Source: Saururus chinensis (taxonomy: Eukaryota > Streptophyta > Magnoliopsida > Piperales > Saururaceae). Taken from it: a stretch of 64,000 nucleotides of DNA. The stretch is taken from contig CP141143.1 in NCBI GenBank assembly GCA_035235625.1, positions 23,357,092-23,421,091 of the forward strand, written 5' to 3'. The translations under genes were made by a program, and so were the position numbers. Positions within the stretch are counted from its first letter, which is position 1; every line of letters begins with the position of its first letter. A model generated the notes under the pieces. It did not search any database. It saw only the letters and a program-made list of their open reading frames with translations, and was not told the origin of the DNA. Shown here in pieces: positions 35,474 through 48,815 of the stretch.

Positions 35474-36560
35474 CATGCCCATGACCCAAAATTGGTGAGA
35501 GGACGCAACAACTTCTAACCCAACTCAAGATTAAATCGAAAATCACAGTTGAGCCATCGTTTTGTCTACAAACAATCTAGAGCATAAATATAAAAAAAAA
35601 ATTAACTACTTTTTATCATAACTATGAATAAGCATTTAACTTCTAAATCAAAGTGCAATTGCATAAACATATGCCTCAAACTAAAGAAAGAAATCTACCA
35701 ACTACAACTGAAATGCCATAAAAAATAATATAAGATTTCTTAATCTTTTTTCATTTATTTCCTACTAGCTATTCCTTAGTAATTTAGTTCCCCCACTCAA
35801 TGGCTCCTCAATTATCATTATGTTCTCAAAACAAGTCGTTCTGAGCACCTGCGTGACACTATCACATAGGAAATCCTGAAGGATTCCCAAAACAAAACAA
35901 AGAAATGGTGAGTATAAACCAAACAATGTTTTGAAAATAATTGCATCAACACCCTAACACATGCTTTAACATGTAAGCAAAGTTGTTACATAAGCCAAGA
36001 GTAAATAAATCTCATAAGTATAATCCCGAAACCTTACACAAGCATCTAGTGTAAAAGAATCTCATGAATCTGTCACACAACAATAAAACTAGTGTAACCA
36101 AGAAAACATGTTACCTATCGCCTATTGCATGTTACCTGTCACATAGCATTCTAAATACCAGAAATACCATAAATCCTTAGTCACACTAGTGCACACGGCC
36201 ATGACTAGCCTGGAGCAAACTCTATATGCCTTTATAAATAAATAGTCTCAATCATCATGGCCTAGGGAAGAAATAACCCATCCTTTCAGATGTATAATCT
36301 CATCCATTGGATGTAAAACCCCAACCTTTCGGGTGTAATACCGATTTGATAAGCCTCCGAAACGACTAATCTAGCAACAATATAAACATCGACTAACCAC
36401 GTTTAATTCATAGTTTACAAAACATTTTTATGATGCATGAAACATAAATATAGTTACATATGAAACTCTAAATATTCATATTATTTTATTTAAGGCATAA
36501 TTCAGTCGATAAGATCATATGTACTATGATATGCATGAAATATAGATTTGATAAATTAAC
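35474..36560. mobile_element. Gypsy LTR-like debris (family E, copy 1)
   Basis: No genes. Stretches around 36160-36400 (for example CAGAAATACC, TTCGG.TGTAAAACCCCA, GACTAATC, AAACAT) resemble 61370-61640 in order and orientation, suggesting two members of one decayed LTR family. Edges not found. Confidence 0.35.
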
Positions 36561-37250
36561 CTCTAAGTCCGAACTAGGGTTTCTTCTTAGGGTTATGGAG
36601 TCCTTAATCTTAGAGGAATTTCATTAAGTGGATTAGTTAATAGTTAGAGTGTTTTCATGATTTTTTTTAGGCGATTGTTTTGAGGAAAGCTTAGTCCTTT
36701 CGCCAGAACCATAAGGTAAGGGATGTTCATATCCAATTTTCATAGGTATGATGACCTAGATCTTGCATTTCAAAGTATTGTTCATGTTCTAATTAGGGAT
36801 TTTTAATTGTGCTTAAGTGGAGATTAATAGTGGTTAGTGAATTGCTCAAATATGTGATTTTGGATTCATGATTATGTTTTATATACTTTTACTGAGTTTT
36901 ACCCTCAAAAAATTTTGGAAGTATTTTACCATGTCTAGATCGCATTCCAATTTTTTTGTATTTTTTTAATATTATATATTTATTATATTTTTTAGGATGT
37001 ATTTTATACCATAAGATAGTTCTATGTTTTCTTGTTTAAAAGCATGTTGAATGAAAACATACGAGTTTTGGTTCCTTATTTTTTTTATGAATTGATATAC
37101 ATGTTATGAGCATGTTGTAAAAACATTGAGTCATTTTGAGCATAGTAAGTCAATGGTGTAGTCATAATTTTAAGCTGGACATTTCTGGCAGAATTGGACA
37201 ATCTCATTAATTAAATCACAAAAATATTTTTATATTTATTTTCATCTGAT

Positions 37251-38451
37251 CATAATCATCATAATCATAATCAAGTAGTGCATTTTTCCAACAAATTGGG
37301 TTCAGCGACATGGATTTTATTCCTCCATTCAAGCCTATTTTGCACCTCCATTTAAGCCTATTTTGTGACAACTCTTTTATAAGAGATAGCATAGTCACAT
37401 CATTCCTTATTAATTTCATCTAAATTCTCTTAGACATCCCTCTCCTTCTTTTGATATTATTTACATAAAACTCTTCCAACCTTCTTACCAGGGCATCTAT
37501 TGATCTTCTTTGTGCATGCCCATACTAGCGTAACCTACACTCTCTTAGCCTCTCCCCTAAAGGCACTACCCCTAAGTTCTGACGTATATACTCATTTCTA
37601 ATCCTATCTTTCCTGATTATTCTACACATTCACCTTTAACATCCAAGGTTACTAAATGCTCTTCCCCATTTTTAAAGTATTTGTAATGCTTAGGCCATTT
37701 GCTATTGGAAACTCAAGCATAGCTTCTCTCATCTCATTTCTCTCTCCAAAACCATACCCTCCATATACTCCCTCATATCCTATGCTCTTCTCACTGACAT
37801 GCCCATTAAATCTCCCCCTAAAATAACAATTTCCCCATTTGGTATCCCTTGCATTACTAGGTCTGTTTCCTCTCAAAATTGCTTATTAAGGTTCTCTCCT
37901 AATCCTACTATCATGCATAAGCACTAATAATATTAATTACATATTCCCCTAACACTAGTTTCACCAATATAATCCTATCACTAAATCTTTTTACACCTAC
38001 CAAGTTTTCCTTCAAATTCTTGTCTACAACCATACCTACCCCATTCCTATTCGACTCTTTACCTACAAAAAATAATTTAAATCCTTCACCTAGCTCCCTA
38101 GCCTTCTTTCCAATGAACTTTATTTTCTGCAAGCAAGCTATATTAACCCTCCTACACTTAAGTATCTCCGCTAACTCCAAACCCTTACCCTTCAAGGTCC
38201 CAATATTCCAAGTTGTTACTCTAAGCTTACACTCTTGAACCAGCTTCTTTACCCACATTTGTCCGGTCTAATGCAAGAACCCTTGCCTACTTCTCATTGC
38301 AAGTGGGCGATATTGCAATGCATCGCTTCTGAGGGACGCCCTAGCCAACCCTTACTTATCATTGCACCCGGGTTTTTGGCACAATGTGTCACTTCCGAAG
38401 AATGCCCTAGCTCTAGCTAGAATATGTGGGGTAAGATCCATAGAGATCCAT
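37251..38451 (-). mobile_element. RTE-type LINE, internally deleted, with 17-bp TSD
   Basis: Flanked by ATTTATTTTCATCTGAT (37234-37250) and ATTTGTTTTCATCTGAT (38452-38468), 16 of 17 identical. On the minus strand it has the endonuclease start (LRVTTWNIGTLKGKG, LILVKLVLGEYVINIISAYA with small changes), later endonuclease (FNGHVSEKSIGYEGVYGGYG), then jumps to the C-terminal tail (RIRNEYIRQNLGVVPLGERL, LREC.LR.YGHAQRR). The tail ends in TGATTATGATTATGATGA-type repeats, as RTE elements do. The whole RT domain is missing. Confidence 0.82.
37652..38258 (-). pseudogene. RTE LINE endonuclease domain, broken
   Basis: Two overlapping-frame pieces (38258-37911 and 37876-37652) cover an apurinic-endonuclease-like domain. 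Visible are the N-terminal TWNIGTL, the NRNGVGMVVDK strand, ISAYA, and a decayed G.FNGHV where the active enzyme has GDLNGH. Stops and a frameshift around 37880-37910 separate the pieces. In an intact LINE this domain nicks target DNA. Confidence 0.75.
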
Positions 38452-39035
38452 ATTTGTTTTCATCTGATATTTAAATATATTGTATTTTAGACAATAATAT
38501 AGGATTCTATAAATTTCACTTTGATTGAAGTCCATTGACTATTTTTCTTAAAATCTACAATTTATATGTTGTAACTATGCTAAAATATCTATTGTAACTA
38601 TGCTAAAATATCTAATTAAGCTAGCATATAAATAAATGAGATATTTTATTATTGGTTGTGCTACTTTGAGACTCTCACCATGTTTAACTTCATTTAAGGT
38701 ATGAATATAACATGTTAGGGAATTACATTGCATATGTGCATCTTAGGTAGGGTGTAAAAATGGGATAAGATATACCGTGTAACCAAGACAAACGAAACTT
38801 AATGTTTGGGACATAGAGAACTAAAGACGCTAAGGATCCCCCAGAAGGTTGAGGCATGGGTCCCCCTTCGTAGGAGAGGATAAGAGTACTAAACAAGACT
38901 TCATGTACATTTTAATTGTTAAAGAAATCATTCAAAAAAATGTAATGGATGTTTATGTTATGAGTTGAGCCTCAAGTGCAATATGGCTATTGCAATGTGA
39001 TATGATGATTTAATATTCAAGTTCAATATTCAAGG

Positions 39036-39060
39036 TTATGTTATGTTATGTTATGTTATG
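39036..39060 (+). repeat. (TTATG)5 microsatellite
   Basis: Five perfect TTATG units. Confidence 0.9.
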
Positions 39061-39736
39061 AACACCTCATCTTGCACCACATAAATAAGAGAAAATCCAA
39101 TGAAAAAGGTTTAAGAGAATATTTATTGAAATTGTTTGAATGATAATGTCTAAATTGAAAGAATGAACTAGGGAATGTAATATTGGCTAATGAAGCATGT
39201 TTTAAACATGATCATAAATGATGTTTTATTTATGAATATGATATGATTTGTGTAATGAAATGCGAGCATTGGAGACTCCTATCATATGGTTTAGATGTTG
39301 TTTGCTCATAACTTAGCTATCTAGCCACCTTTTATTTTTCTATGGAGTCCTTCTATGGGGGAATCCCACATGTGATGATGTTATGTTGCAAGATGAAGAT
39401 TATTTTATGGACTATATTAATGATGACTTTATCAAAGAAAGAAGAAACTGAGTGATGGGATAAATGTTTTTAGTAGACTTTTAATTCAAATAAATGTTTT
39501 CATAATACTTAGGTAGTTGATCATGTTTACTGATGTTATCTATTCCTAGACTTTTTACTGTTATTGGATTTTGGCTTTTATTATTAAAAACACAAAGACA
39601 AGTAGATTAGTTAAATTTTGTCATAATGTGTATAAGTGTCTTTGTTATGCTTCCAAGCACACTATGTTTTTCTCCGGGTTAGGCCGATCTGAACTGCCAT
39701 ATCTCTCGAATTGGCATTAGCATTGGGGACATGACA

Positions 39737-42239
39737 GCAACCCTTCCCAAAGGGAAAGTGTGTACAGACCTCCTAGAGGTTGTACACTTATATATTTGTG
39801 GGCCTATAAATGTACAAACTCATAGGAGGATCGTGTACTTCATTATATTCATAGATGACTACTCTAGGTTCGGTTATATGTACCTCCTAAAGTAGAAGTC
39901 TGAAACCTTTGAGAAATTTTAAGAATTAAAGGCTGAAGTAGAGACTCAATTAGGTAGTTCAATCAAAGTCCTAAGAATGGAAAGAGGTGAGGAAACATCT
40001 ATGAGTTTAAGGACCATTTTACCAACCTAAGAATACTACACCAATACACTTAGGAGTTGCTAAAAGGAGAGACAAAACACTTCTAGACATAGTTAAATTA
40101 ATGTTAAACCACTCAAAACTAGGAACAAACTTTTGGGAAAATGCATTAGACATTGTTGTATATGTACTAAACCATGTACCCATTAAGGCCGTGGGACACC
40201 TTATGAGTTCTAGGTAGTTACAAGTTCTAGATAGGTAGATGTCCAGACTTAAGTCATCTTAGAGTGTAGGGGTCCAAGGCACATGGAAAGTTGTCTGACT
40301 AGCATAGAAGCAAATTGGATCGTAAGACAAGTAGGTGTAACTTTATAGGATAAAATGATCACTCTAAGGGGTACAAGTTTATAGTGCACCATTCTAATGG
40401 GACAGTGGGGGTCATTGAGTCTATGGATGCTTACTTTCTAGAAGAAGATCTAGACCCTAAAATTTATAGTAAGAGAGTTGAATTATTTGAAGTAGAGAAA
40501 AAACAAAACTCTACTACTTCTATTGAGGAGATTATAGGATTTGAACCTAGAAGTGAATTTGAAGTAAATGAGGTGAGAGATAGAAGACCTTCAACCTTGT
40601 TGAGGGACTTCAATGCCATGTTAGGAGACGATGAGGTAACAATAGATAAACCCTTATCTAATGATCCTTTGATCTATTAGTAGGCAATTGATAGTCTAGA
40701 TTATAATGAATGATAGGCACATTTTAAGAGGAAATTGATTCTCTTATGAAGAACCAAGTCTAGGAAGTTGTTGACTTCTCGAGTGAAAGAAAGCCTTTTG
40801 GTTACAAGTGGATCTTTAAGAAAAAGCTCATGGCAAATAGATTTATAGATAAATATAAAGCAAAACTGGAAGGTAAATATTTCACTCGAGTCAAGGGCAT
40901 CGACTTCAAAGAAACTTACTCACTTGTTATTAGATTTACTTCTATTAGGTGTTTGTTAGCTATAGTAGCTCAGTTAGACTTAAAGTTGCACCAGATAGAT
41001 GTAAAAATTGTCTTCCTAAATAGTAATTTAGAGGAGGAGATTTACATAGAACAACTTGAGGGATATGTTATTCTTGGAGAGGAACACAAGGTAAGCAAAT
41101 ATAAAGTCTCTGTATAGGCTTAAACAGTCTCCTAGACAAAGGTATTTCATTTTTCATAAGGTGATTAATAAGTATAAGTTCATAGCAAATGATTATGATA
41201 ATTGTGTCTACTCCTTTGATGTGGAAGTAAATTTATGTTACTCTTTCTCTATGTTGATGATATCCTACTAATGACAAATGATATAAAATTAATTATTAGT
41301 CACAAGGAGTAGCTTAAAACCTAGTTTGAGATGAAAGGAATGGGTAAGGCTTCTTACATTCTAGGGATAAAGATTACAGAGATAAAAAAATCTATTAAGC
41401 TTAGTATATTTCAAGAATCTTACATTAAAAGTTTTTCGAAGCCATTGAAACTTCTATATACAAGGATACAATTCGTTCTAAGAGGATGACACCCTCAAGT
41501 GGTGAGTAAAGGCCTAAAATGGAGTCAGTGACATATACACAAGCTATTATAGCTTAGTGTATGCCATGACCTATACTCGACCTAATTTAAGCTTCACTGT
41601 AAGTTTGTTAAGTAGATATGAAGCGAACCCAAGAATGCAACAGTGGCAAGCTTTAAAGCATGTGCTCAAGTACTTACTAGGCACTAAGCGTATGAAACTT
41701 ACATATCATGTTAAGAGTTTGTTATTATATAAGTATAGTGATTCAGACTATGCGGGGGACCTAGATGACACAAAGTCCATTGTTAGTTATGTCTTCATGT
41801 TTAGAGGCAGAGCCATAGCATGGGCTAGCAAGAAACAAAATAGTGTTACTAAGTCCACTGTGGAAGCTTAATTCTACACATACAATCGGGTAGCTTTAGA
41901 AGCAATATGGATTAAGGAATTTCTAGCTAGGCTAGGGCTAGAAGAATGGTATGATTCTATGGTTCATGTGTATTGCAATAATCTGACCACCATGTCAATA
42001 CTGAAGAATAGAGAGATCAATACCAGGAGTAAGCATATTGAGGTACTTTGTCTTCAACATGCTACATAAATGAAAGTTGATAGTCATCATCTTCCTACCT
42101 TTGAGAAGTTGGTGAATTTGTTAACTAAGGTGTTACCTATGTATTTGTTTGTATAGCATGCTCATAGTTTAGGGTTACGATGGGACTAGACATTAGTACC
42201 TAGTAAACCAATATGGGCACTTCACCCTTAAGTGGGGGA
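39737..42239 (+). pseudogene. Ty1/copia pol, 5'-truncated and broken
   Basis: Begins inside the integrase (PKGKVCTDLLEVVHLYICGP, IDDYSRFGYMYLL). Continues through a linker with acidic residues (40384-40680), RT (40830-41117 VKGIDFKETYSLVIRF, LHQIDVKIVFLN) and RNase H (41557-41871 YTRPNLSFTVSLLSRYEANP, YSDSDYAGDLDDTKS, AWASKKQNSVTKSTVEA). It ends just before the polypurine tract AAGTGGGGGA (42230-42239). Gag, protease and the 5' LTR are absent; the left break coincides with the end of a gypsy-type LTR. Many stops. Confidence 0.82.
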
Positions 42240-43236
42240 TGTTGGACCAAGTTATGGGCAAGACCCATATTAGTCTTATAGTAACTGGATAGGGTGAACT
42301 GGTTCATGTTCAAGGGCTCTCCCTCTCTCTCTCTATATATACATATAATATATATATATTGTAGGTGATCATGCATGTGTACACCTTATGGGCTTTCAAA
42401 CATGTGTTTAACCTAGTATGAGACCCACATGAACTCGTTATGGGTCAGCCCCCCATGGGTATAACAATGAAGGGTGTGCTAGGCCACTATGAGAACCCGA
42501 TTTGTAGAGACTTGTTGGGCCTTGAGTCCAAGCCGAACAAGGAAGAAAATACAACAAGTATAAACAAAGACTTGCATAGACTTTTGGGGTATGAAGCCCC
42601 TCTCCCTCATACGCCTCTCTCCCCTCTCTTTCCCCAAGTGAAGAGAGGCAGCAAGCCACCATCCCCCTTTGTCATCTATCTCTCTCACCCTTGGTTTGGC
42701 TGTGGCTCCCCTATCCTTGGGTTGAGCCACTACCCCTCCTCCTCCTTGCCTCTTTGCTTGGTGATCAAGGAAGGAACTTTTATCTCTCACCCTTGGTGCA
42801 CCAAACCCTTGTCTCAGGCTACGGGCAACTTGAAGAAGGTGATCAATTGGAGGTTTGTGCATGCCAAGAGGAGGTTTTGCTTGAGGTGATCTATTCACCT
42901 CTATGTGTTGGGATTTGTGGTGATCTCCTTCCTCTATTCTTCAAAGATGTATTTCACATCCCCCTCTTCAATTATTGAATTGATATTAAAAAAGACGTAC
43001 TTTTACTTGTGGGTGCATAGGCCACGCCCTTAGGGCTCGGCCCCTAAAGGTTAATATGTGATTGGCCCTTGCAATTAAGTTTAATTGATTCATTATTGAT
43101 CATAAGGTAGATATCATTGCTTACACATGTGTGTTTTGGTTGATTTGCATGTGAATCTTCTTTAAGTGACACAAATTTAAAATTTTGCACCTATACCGAA
43201 AGGCTCTCTATAGGCTTCCACTGATGCCACCCAACA
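42240..43236 (+). mobile_element. 3' LTR of the copia element
   Basis: Starts TGTTGGACCAAG right after the polypurine tract and ends GCCACCCAACA, so the termini TGTTGG...CCAACA are inverted as expected. 997 bp, with CT-rich and TA-rich repeats at 42315-42360. The 149-codon frame at 42440-42889 lies wholly inside the LTR and is not treated as a gene. Confidence 0.75.
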
Positions 43237-46200
43237 AATTAATCATGCTAGAGAAGTCTATTTTTTCATGAAAATGTCTAATACAATAAAAATATTAAGA
43301 CGTGTATGGCCATTGTGAGTCATTGGATCGGGATCCTGACTTGGTAATTACCAACAGGCTCTATAGTGATTGTGTCATTAAAATGTCGAGATTAGATGTG
43401 GTCCACTCACATGAACGCATATAGTTCGAGCACATACTTACAAGACTCAAAATTTTACTTACTAGTTGTTTTTTTCACCAACGAACCATCCACAAAAACT
43501 CACACATGAGTTTTGGTTGGACTTAACAAGTGCGACTTACACAAATTTCACTTGGGCTCACTTATCCAACCCAATAAAAACTCATACGTGAGTTTTTGTT
43601 GTGTGTTTATGGTGTGTAAATATCATTAACCTATGTGCTTTAAAGAGATAAATCCTTGGCCGCACCTAGAAAATGAGAGCCTCATTGATCAACAACTATA
43701 CAATAAACCGTATTGGATGCATTAATGAAGCAGTAACACTTCTACAAAGTTGGAGCATGAATATGTAGGTCAAAAATTGGGGCCCATGTTGTGCATTATT
43801 TTATTTATTATATATTGAAGCTTTATGAACTTGCATATTAGCCAACTATTTCCTGCTAAGCCCTTTTGCATTGTTTATAGAAATAATAAGAATACTTAGA
43901 ATAAGGACTCTGCCTTCCCTATTTTAGCCACCCACCTTTACTCGACACTTTACCAACCCTATTAAGAAGGGTAGGCTAGCTAAAACAAGGGTAAGAGACT
44001 TCTCATTATAATTATTAGAGGCCTATAACACACGGATCAGTGATCATCATCTTGTGGCCCCTATAATTCAGGTGACAAGTTGTTTTTCCATAACCTTCCC
44101 TCCTACACAAGATTTGATGCCCAAAAATGCACCGCAAAACATATTAATTATTTTATTAATAATATTTTAAATAATAATAATAATAACAACAAGAAGAAGA
44201 AGTTTGCATAAAGTAATTGTAAGTTAATTGAAGGCCTATGGCGTTGGGGATGATGTCAAATTTTGGAATTGATCCTTTCTAAAGCAATGCCTATGGTTCA
44301 ACATAGCAAAGGAGAACGAGGATTGTAACTTATTGGAAGGATCCAATGTTGCATTGATGCCTCTCAATATTTTTATTTTATTTTATTTATACTTCTCAGG
44401 TAAGAGTTTAATATCTATCTAATCAATGTAGTAGATAACTAGATTGCCCCTAAAACTAGTACATCAACAAAAAAAAATTAAGAGTTTAACCCCTATGCGT
44501 AGAATTTTTTCTATAGTGGAAACAATTAAAACTAATATTTATGCACACTCATAATTAAACCATTAAACATGCAAGTCAACATAAGAATTAACGTCTAAAA
44601 CCCCAACTAGGTAAAAACCACGACAGCGCCACAAGACCAAATCAATGCACTATCAAGTAAGAACTTACAAGACCTAAGAATAACCAACCAGCCTCTTAAC
44701 TTTACACAAACGAACACATCTTTTCTTTGCTCAATCCTCTTCGTTGTTGGCCTTCAAGTTTCTCCCTCCACCAGAACCTTAAAGTTTTCCCTCTTCATGT
44801 TTCATTTTCATCTCTTTCTAGCAACTTAATCAAAGTCTCATTCTTTAACTGTCAATCTTCTTTTAATTTGTTCAGTTACTCCTTAATGAAGAACTTTATT
44901 GCAACTCCTCGAGCTCTTGTGTGTGTTGTGTTGCAAGTTTCTCCTTACTGTTTGCTAATTAAATTATTATTCAAAGCATGTATAGAATAAAAAGTTCTAT
45001 ACTTTCAAAACTTAATAGAGTAGACTCACAAATCTCTTTCTACACTAACAATAGCTTCTCTTCTCTTTTCCCACATCTAAAACACCTTTTTTATAACTAG
45101 CTAAGTCGGTTTAGGTATTAGACCTCAAATAGAAACCAAATGCAACTTGAAATATCCTATTTTGAAAATTTATGGGCTCCATTGGTCAATCACTACTATT
45201 CATCAATTGATCACCAACTACAACTTTGTTTTCTAAAATTTTGTGAGAAGCACTATAGTAACCGATTGATCACTACTATTCATCAATCAGTTGATGCTAT
45301 AATCTTGTTATAATACCGGAATTCAAAATTTTCTTGATTAACTTTGAATGAAACTTTTACATCTTATGTAATTTTTCATTCATTCATATCTCATAATCTA
45401 TATGATAAACCTTTTATCCTAAATGTATGAATGTGATATGTGTGCATTTTTTTACTTGCAAAAATACTTCTAAGTCTTCTGATTTGCTTCATCGTCACCA
45501 TGTAATCTTAAATAGTGGGCATTCTATTTTATAGCACAAATTACACATCAATCTGATATTGTTTTGCTCACTGAAATAAGCCAATACAATACATATGGCC
45601 ATCAGCATTAAAAAAATTCAACTTGCATATTTTTCCTTTTATACTATCTTCTTGGTTTTAGTTAATACCACATTGTTAATTACTTGATCTTAGAATTCTT
45701 CTCGATCTTTCCTTATAGGTTCTTGTTTGTCAGCTGTCAGTAAATTTTAGTTTACATTACGCTATGACAATCTGAAATTTTAGTTTGTTGTGGTCATTTC
45801 TATGACAAGGCACACACAATTTGGCTCGGAGTTGCCAGTAGTGACTGTTGTATTCACCTCGACAAGCTTGGGAAGAAGTTGATGAAGTTATATTGGTTAC
45901 ATTGGAGTTCCAGCTTCCTAGCCCACAGATTGAGAATTAGTCGGATTAGACTGACACAATTGGGTATATATTTTGAGAGATTAACATTACATATTAAGTT
46001 GAGAAAGCCAACTAAAAATGCTTCTCCACAAAACGATCTTGACTGGGAGAAACATGTTGGGTATCTTCTCCTTCCAACATTTTCACTCAAGATTTAGAAG
46101 AACTAATTCCAGTTTCCGACTACAAAATTGTAGTGCAATTATATATATGTAAGCATACATCCATAAGATAACAAAGAATATACTTCCAGACTATTGATGA

Positions 46201-46406
46201 ATTTCGATAGTTCCCTAAGCACAAGTCAAGAGACGGGATCAAATGACCCTTCCTTAAAAGAGATAGAGAATAACTTTTGTTTTTATGTGTGGGGCAATCT
46301 ATAATTTTGAATAGAGTAATGGTAATTAGGTAATCTTTAAAACCCTTCGATTAAATTGCAAAATGAAGAAGACAACTTAGAATTTATTAAAATAAAAAAG
46401 AGAAGT
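43237..46406. other. No host gene identified; repeat debris
   Basis: Apart from a MITE (43899-44006) I see no structured gene. Around 45180-45310 there are CGATTGATCACTACTATTCATCAATC-type motifs common in LTRs. A 72-codon frame at 45879-46097 has non-repeat-like composition but no recognised family. Confidence 0.45.
43899..44006. mobile_element. MITE, copy 2 (same family as 26384-26534)
   Basis: The left AATAAGGACTCTGCCTTCCC..TTTTAGC and the right, read inward, AATGAGAAGTCTCTTACCCT..TTTTAGC match each other and the first copy's ends. Confidence 0.6.
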
Positions 46407-48654
46407 TGTCACGACCCGGATTTTTAAAAATATTTTTAAATAGTACGAACGGTAAGTAGAGAGAATTTTTTTTCCTTAAATACAAAACAAATCATTCAAT
46501 TAAATATCCAAGTCACGATAACTGGGGTTCACAAATACGGATGTCAAATCATATGATATTATTTAACGTCTGCAAATTCATTTAGAATAGCTCATCCATC
46601 TAAGTACAAGTCTGTCATCCGTCCAAAAATAAACAACTAAGTTGACTCTCATGCTAGTTAAACACTTACATAACAGAGTTGTAGAAATGCAAAAACTTAT
46701 TCTTATGCTCGCTTGTCTTGGTCTCACTTGTCGTCGCCTAGAGAATCTGCAACCAAGCAAACCAAACAACAACCACAATAACAATGGAACCTCTCCGCCT
46801 TCAGGAGAAGAGCTTCCAAAGGGCAAAAGGTTTTATTAATATTTTTCGGATCGGGCCAACATCACCCGATGTTAGTTGCCTACGTACTCATTAGACAACA
46901 TCTCCAATGTTTCCAACAAGATCGGATCCAGACGTAGTTCTGCCTAGAAACTACTCTATCCTAAGAAGCATAACATCACACATGCAATGCTTAGGTACTT
47001 TCAATCAATCTACATTTTAGTAAGTTTTTTAACCGTTCCACTTGTCTCATTGACCAGCAATATCAAACAATGTTATTAATTATCTTGCATCCCTTGTTCG
47101 ATAATTAATACTATCAAATCTGAAACTCAGAGATAACTCACCCCTAAGAAATCTCCAAACATAGTACTCCAACCTTAGAGTAGACTACTTAATAGCAGCT
47201 TGACCAAATCCCCAGGGCTCTCAATAGCCTGCTACGAATTTGGAAAAGAGGATCTCAACTGTGCTCATAGACACAGATTGGCAAGAAACACAAGCCTCCC
47301 ATGATGCTCATGTAACTCCGCCTTTCGTACGTACTAAATAGTCCTAGGAAGACCTATGGGAGACCCGTGGTAAAGACCTTCTGATCAATACCTAAACCAT
47401 TGTGGCGATGAAGCATATCGCAATCTCCACCATCCCAACTCTTGGAGAAAATGTCTTATAAGACATTACTAATGTATCCATAGAAGCCTCGGGTCTTTAT
47501 GACCATTGACTCCCCCAAACATCTGAACTTAAACTAGATTATTTCCATTCAGTCAAGTATGTGCTCAACCATTTGGGTCCTCTTCACCCTGTGAATCGGC
47601 CCAATAAATAGCTCATCCACTGAGCTATGACTCAAAGAACATCCCATAACCACCATCGGTTCATTAACCAAGGTAAAATTCTATGCCCTGTTCACTCCAT
47701 GAACTAGTCACATGTAACGCCCGAGATTTTTCATCCCTTTTTCTTAAAACTCAGAGAAAATTTTTTTTCTACGATCGGAGTCAAAACGATAAAATCAAAA
47801 CCTGTATAAACATTTTATAATTTAAAACATCATACGGTTAAACATCGTACGACCAAAGCAAATATCATCAAGCGCAACTCGAAAACACACGTACGAATAA
47901 ATTGCTATGATCATAGACTTTAAATACAAATCACTCCCAGGCATCCCTGAAAGCAAGTCCCATAACAGTCCACACACTAATCCAAATGAAAGTCCAGAAT
48001 AAACATCTTACTTCTCGTCTCACCCAATACAGGAGATCGTGGCACAAACAAAACTCACAAAGAGTCAAGCAGATACCTGAGTCAACGGGAATCAATCCAC
48101 CGCTGAAACGAGCGTCCATCTCCGGGAGCTCTCCGCACAACCTGCAAAACCTCCCATACAACAGGGCTAAAAAGTAGGGTGGTGAGTATTTTCATACTCA
48201 GTAGGAAAATACTCAGTAGGGGAAATCCCAAGTGGTGAACTCAAAAGTTCATAATTGCATGCGTCATGCAACTCAAACATGAAGCAGGTAGGCATATCAA
48301 TATCATGCTCAAACTCATACAAACATACCAAATGCACCATTGTGCCAAAGACATACCAAAGGCACCAACGTGCCAAAATCATACCAAAGGCACCAATGTG
48401 CCAAAGTCATACTATCCAATCAACTTACACAAACACCCTTATCTAGGGTCATACAAACTTACTCGTACCACCGTACACATACTCATACAACATACGCATA
48501 TTTGTACAACCTTACTCGTACAATTGTATGCTCACTCATATAGCTTACCCATACATGTATGACCTTACTCGTACAATCAGACTCGTACGACCTTACTCGT
48601 ACAGTCTGCACAAAATCATACTTACTGTCTTACTCAAAAACATATTCTCACAAT

Positions 48655-48815
48655 CGTACCCATACTCTTACAGTCGTGCTCATACTCATACGCTTACAGT
48701 CCTGCTCATACACACTCTTACAGTCCTGCTCATACATACTCTTACAGTCCTGCTCATACACACTCTTACAGTCCTGCTCATACATACTCTTACAGTCCTA
48801 CTCATACACATACTG
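48655..48815 (+). repeat. 24-bp tandem array in family B copy 2
   Basis: Units of CTTACAGTCCTGCTCATACA + CACT / TACT, about six copies. A neighbouring short array of GGCACCAA(C/T)GTGCCAAA units (48330-48410) is found only in this copy. Confidence 0.85.

Larger units (their letters stand above)
36561..39736 (+). mobile_element. Gypsy LTR-like sequence interrupted by a LINE
   Basis: Non-coding AT-rich sequence ending in TTGGGGACATGACA at 39736, a gypsy-type LTR 3' terminus directly abutting copia pol sequence. The left edge is unknown. A LINE sits inside (37251-38451). The remainder has no gene. Confidence 0.4.

Noticed and set aside
29772-35478. Target duplication for family B copy 1 (AATGT / CATGC)
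   Set aside because: Only three of five positions agree; not usable as evidence.
42440-42889. 149-codon + strand frame after the copia RNase H
   Set aside because: Falls entirely within the 3' LTR (polypurine tract just upstream, CCAACA end downstream).
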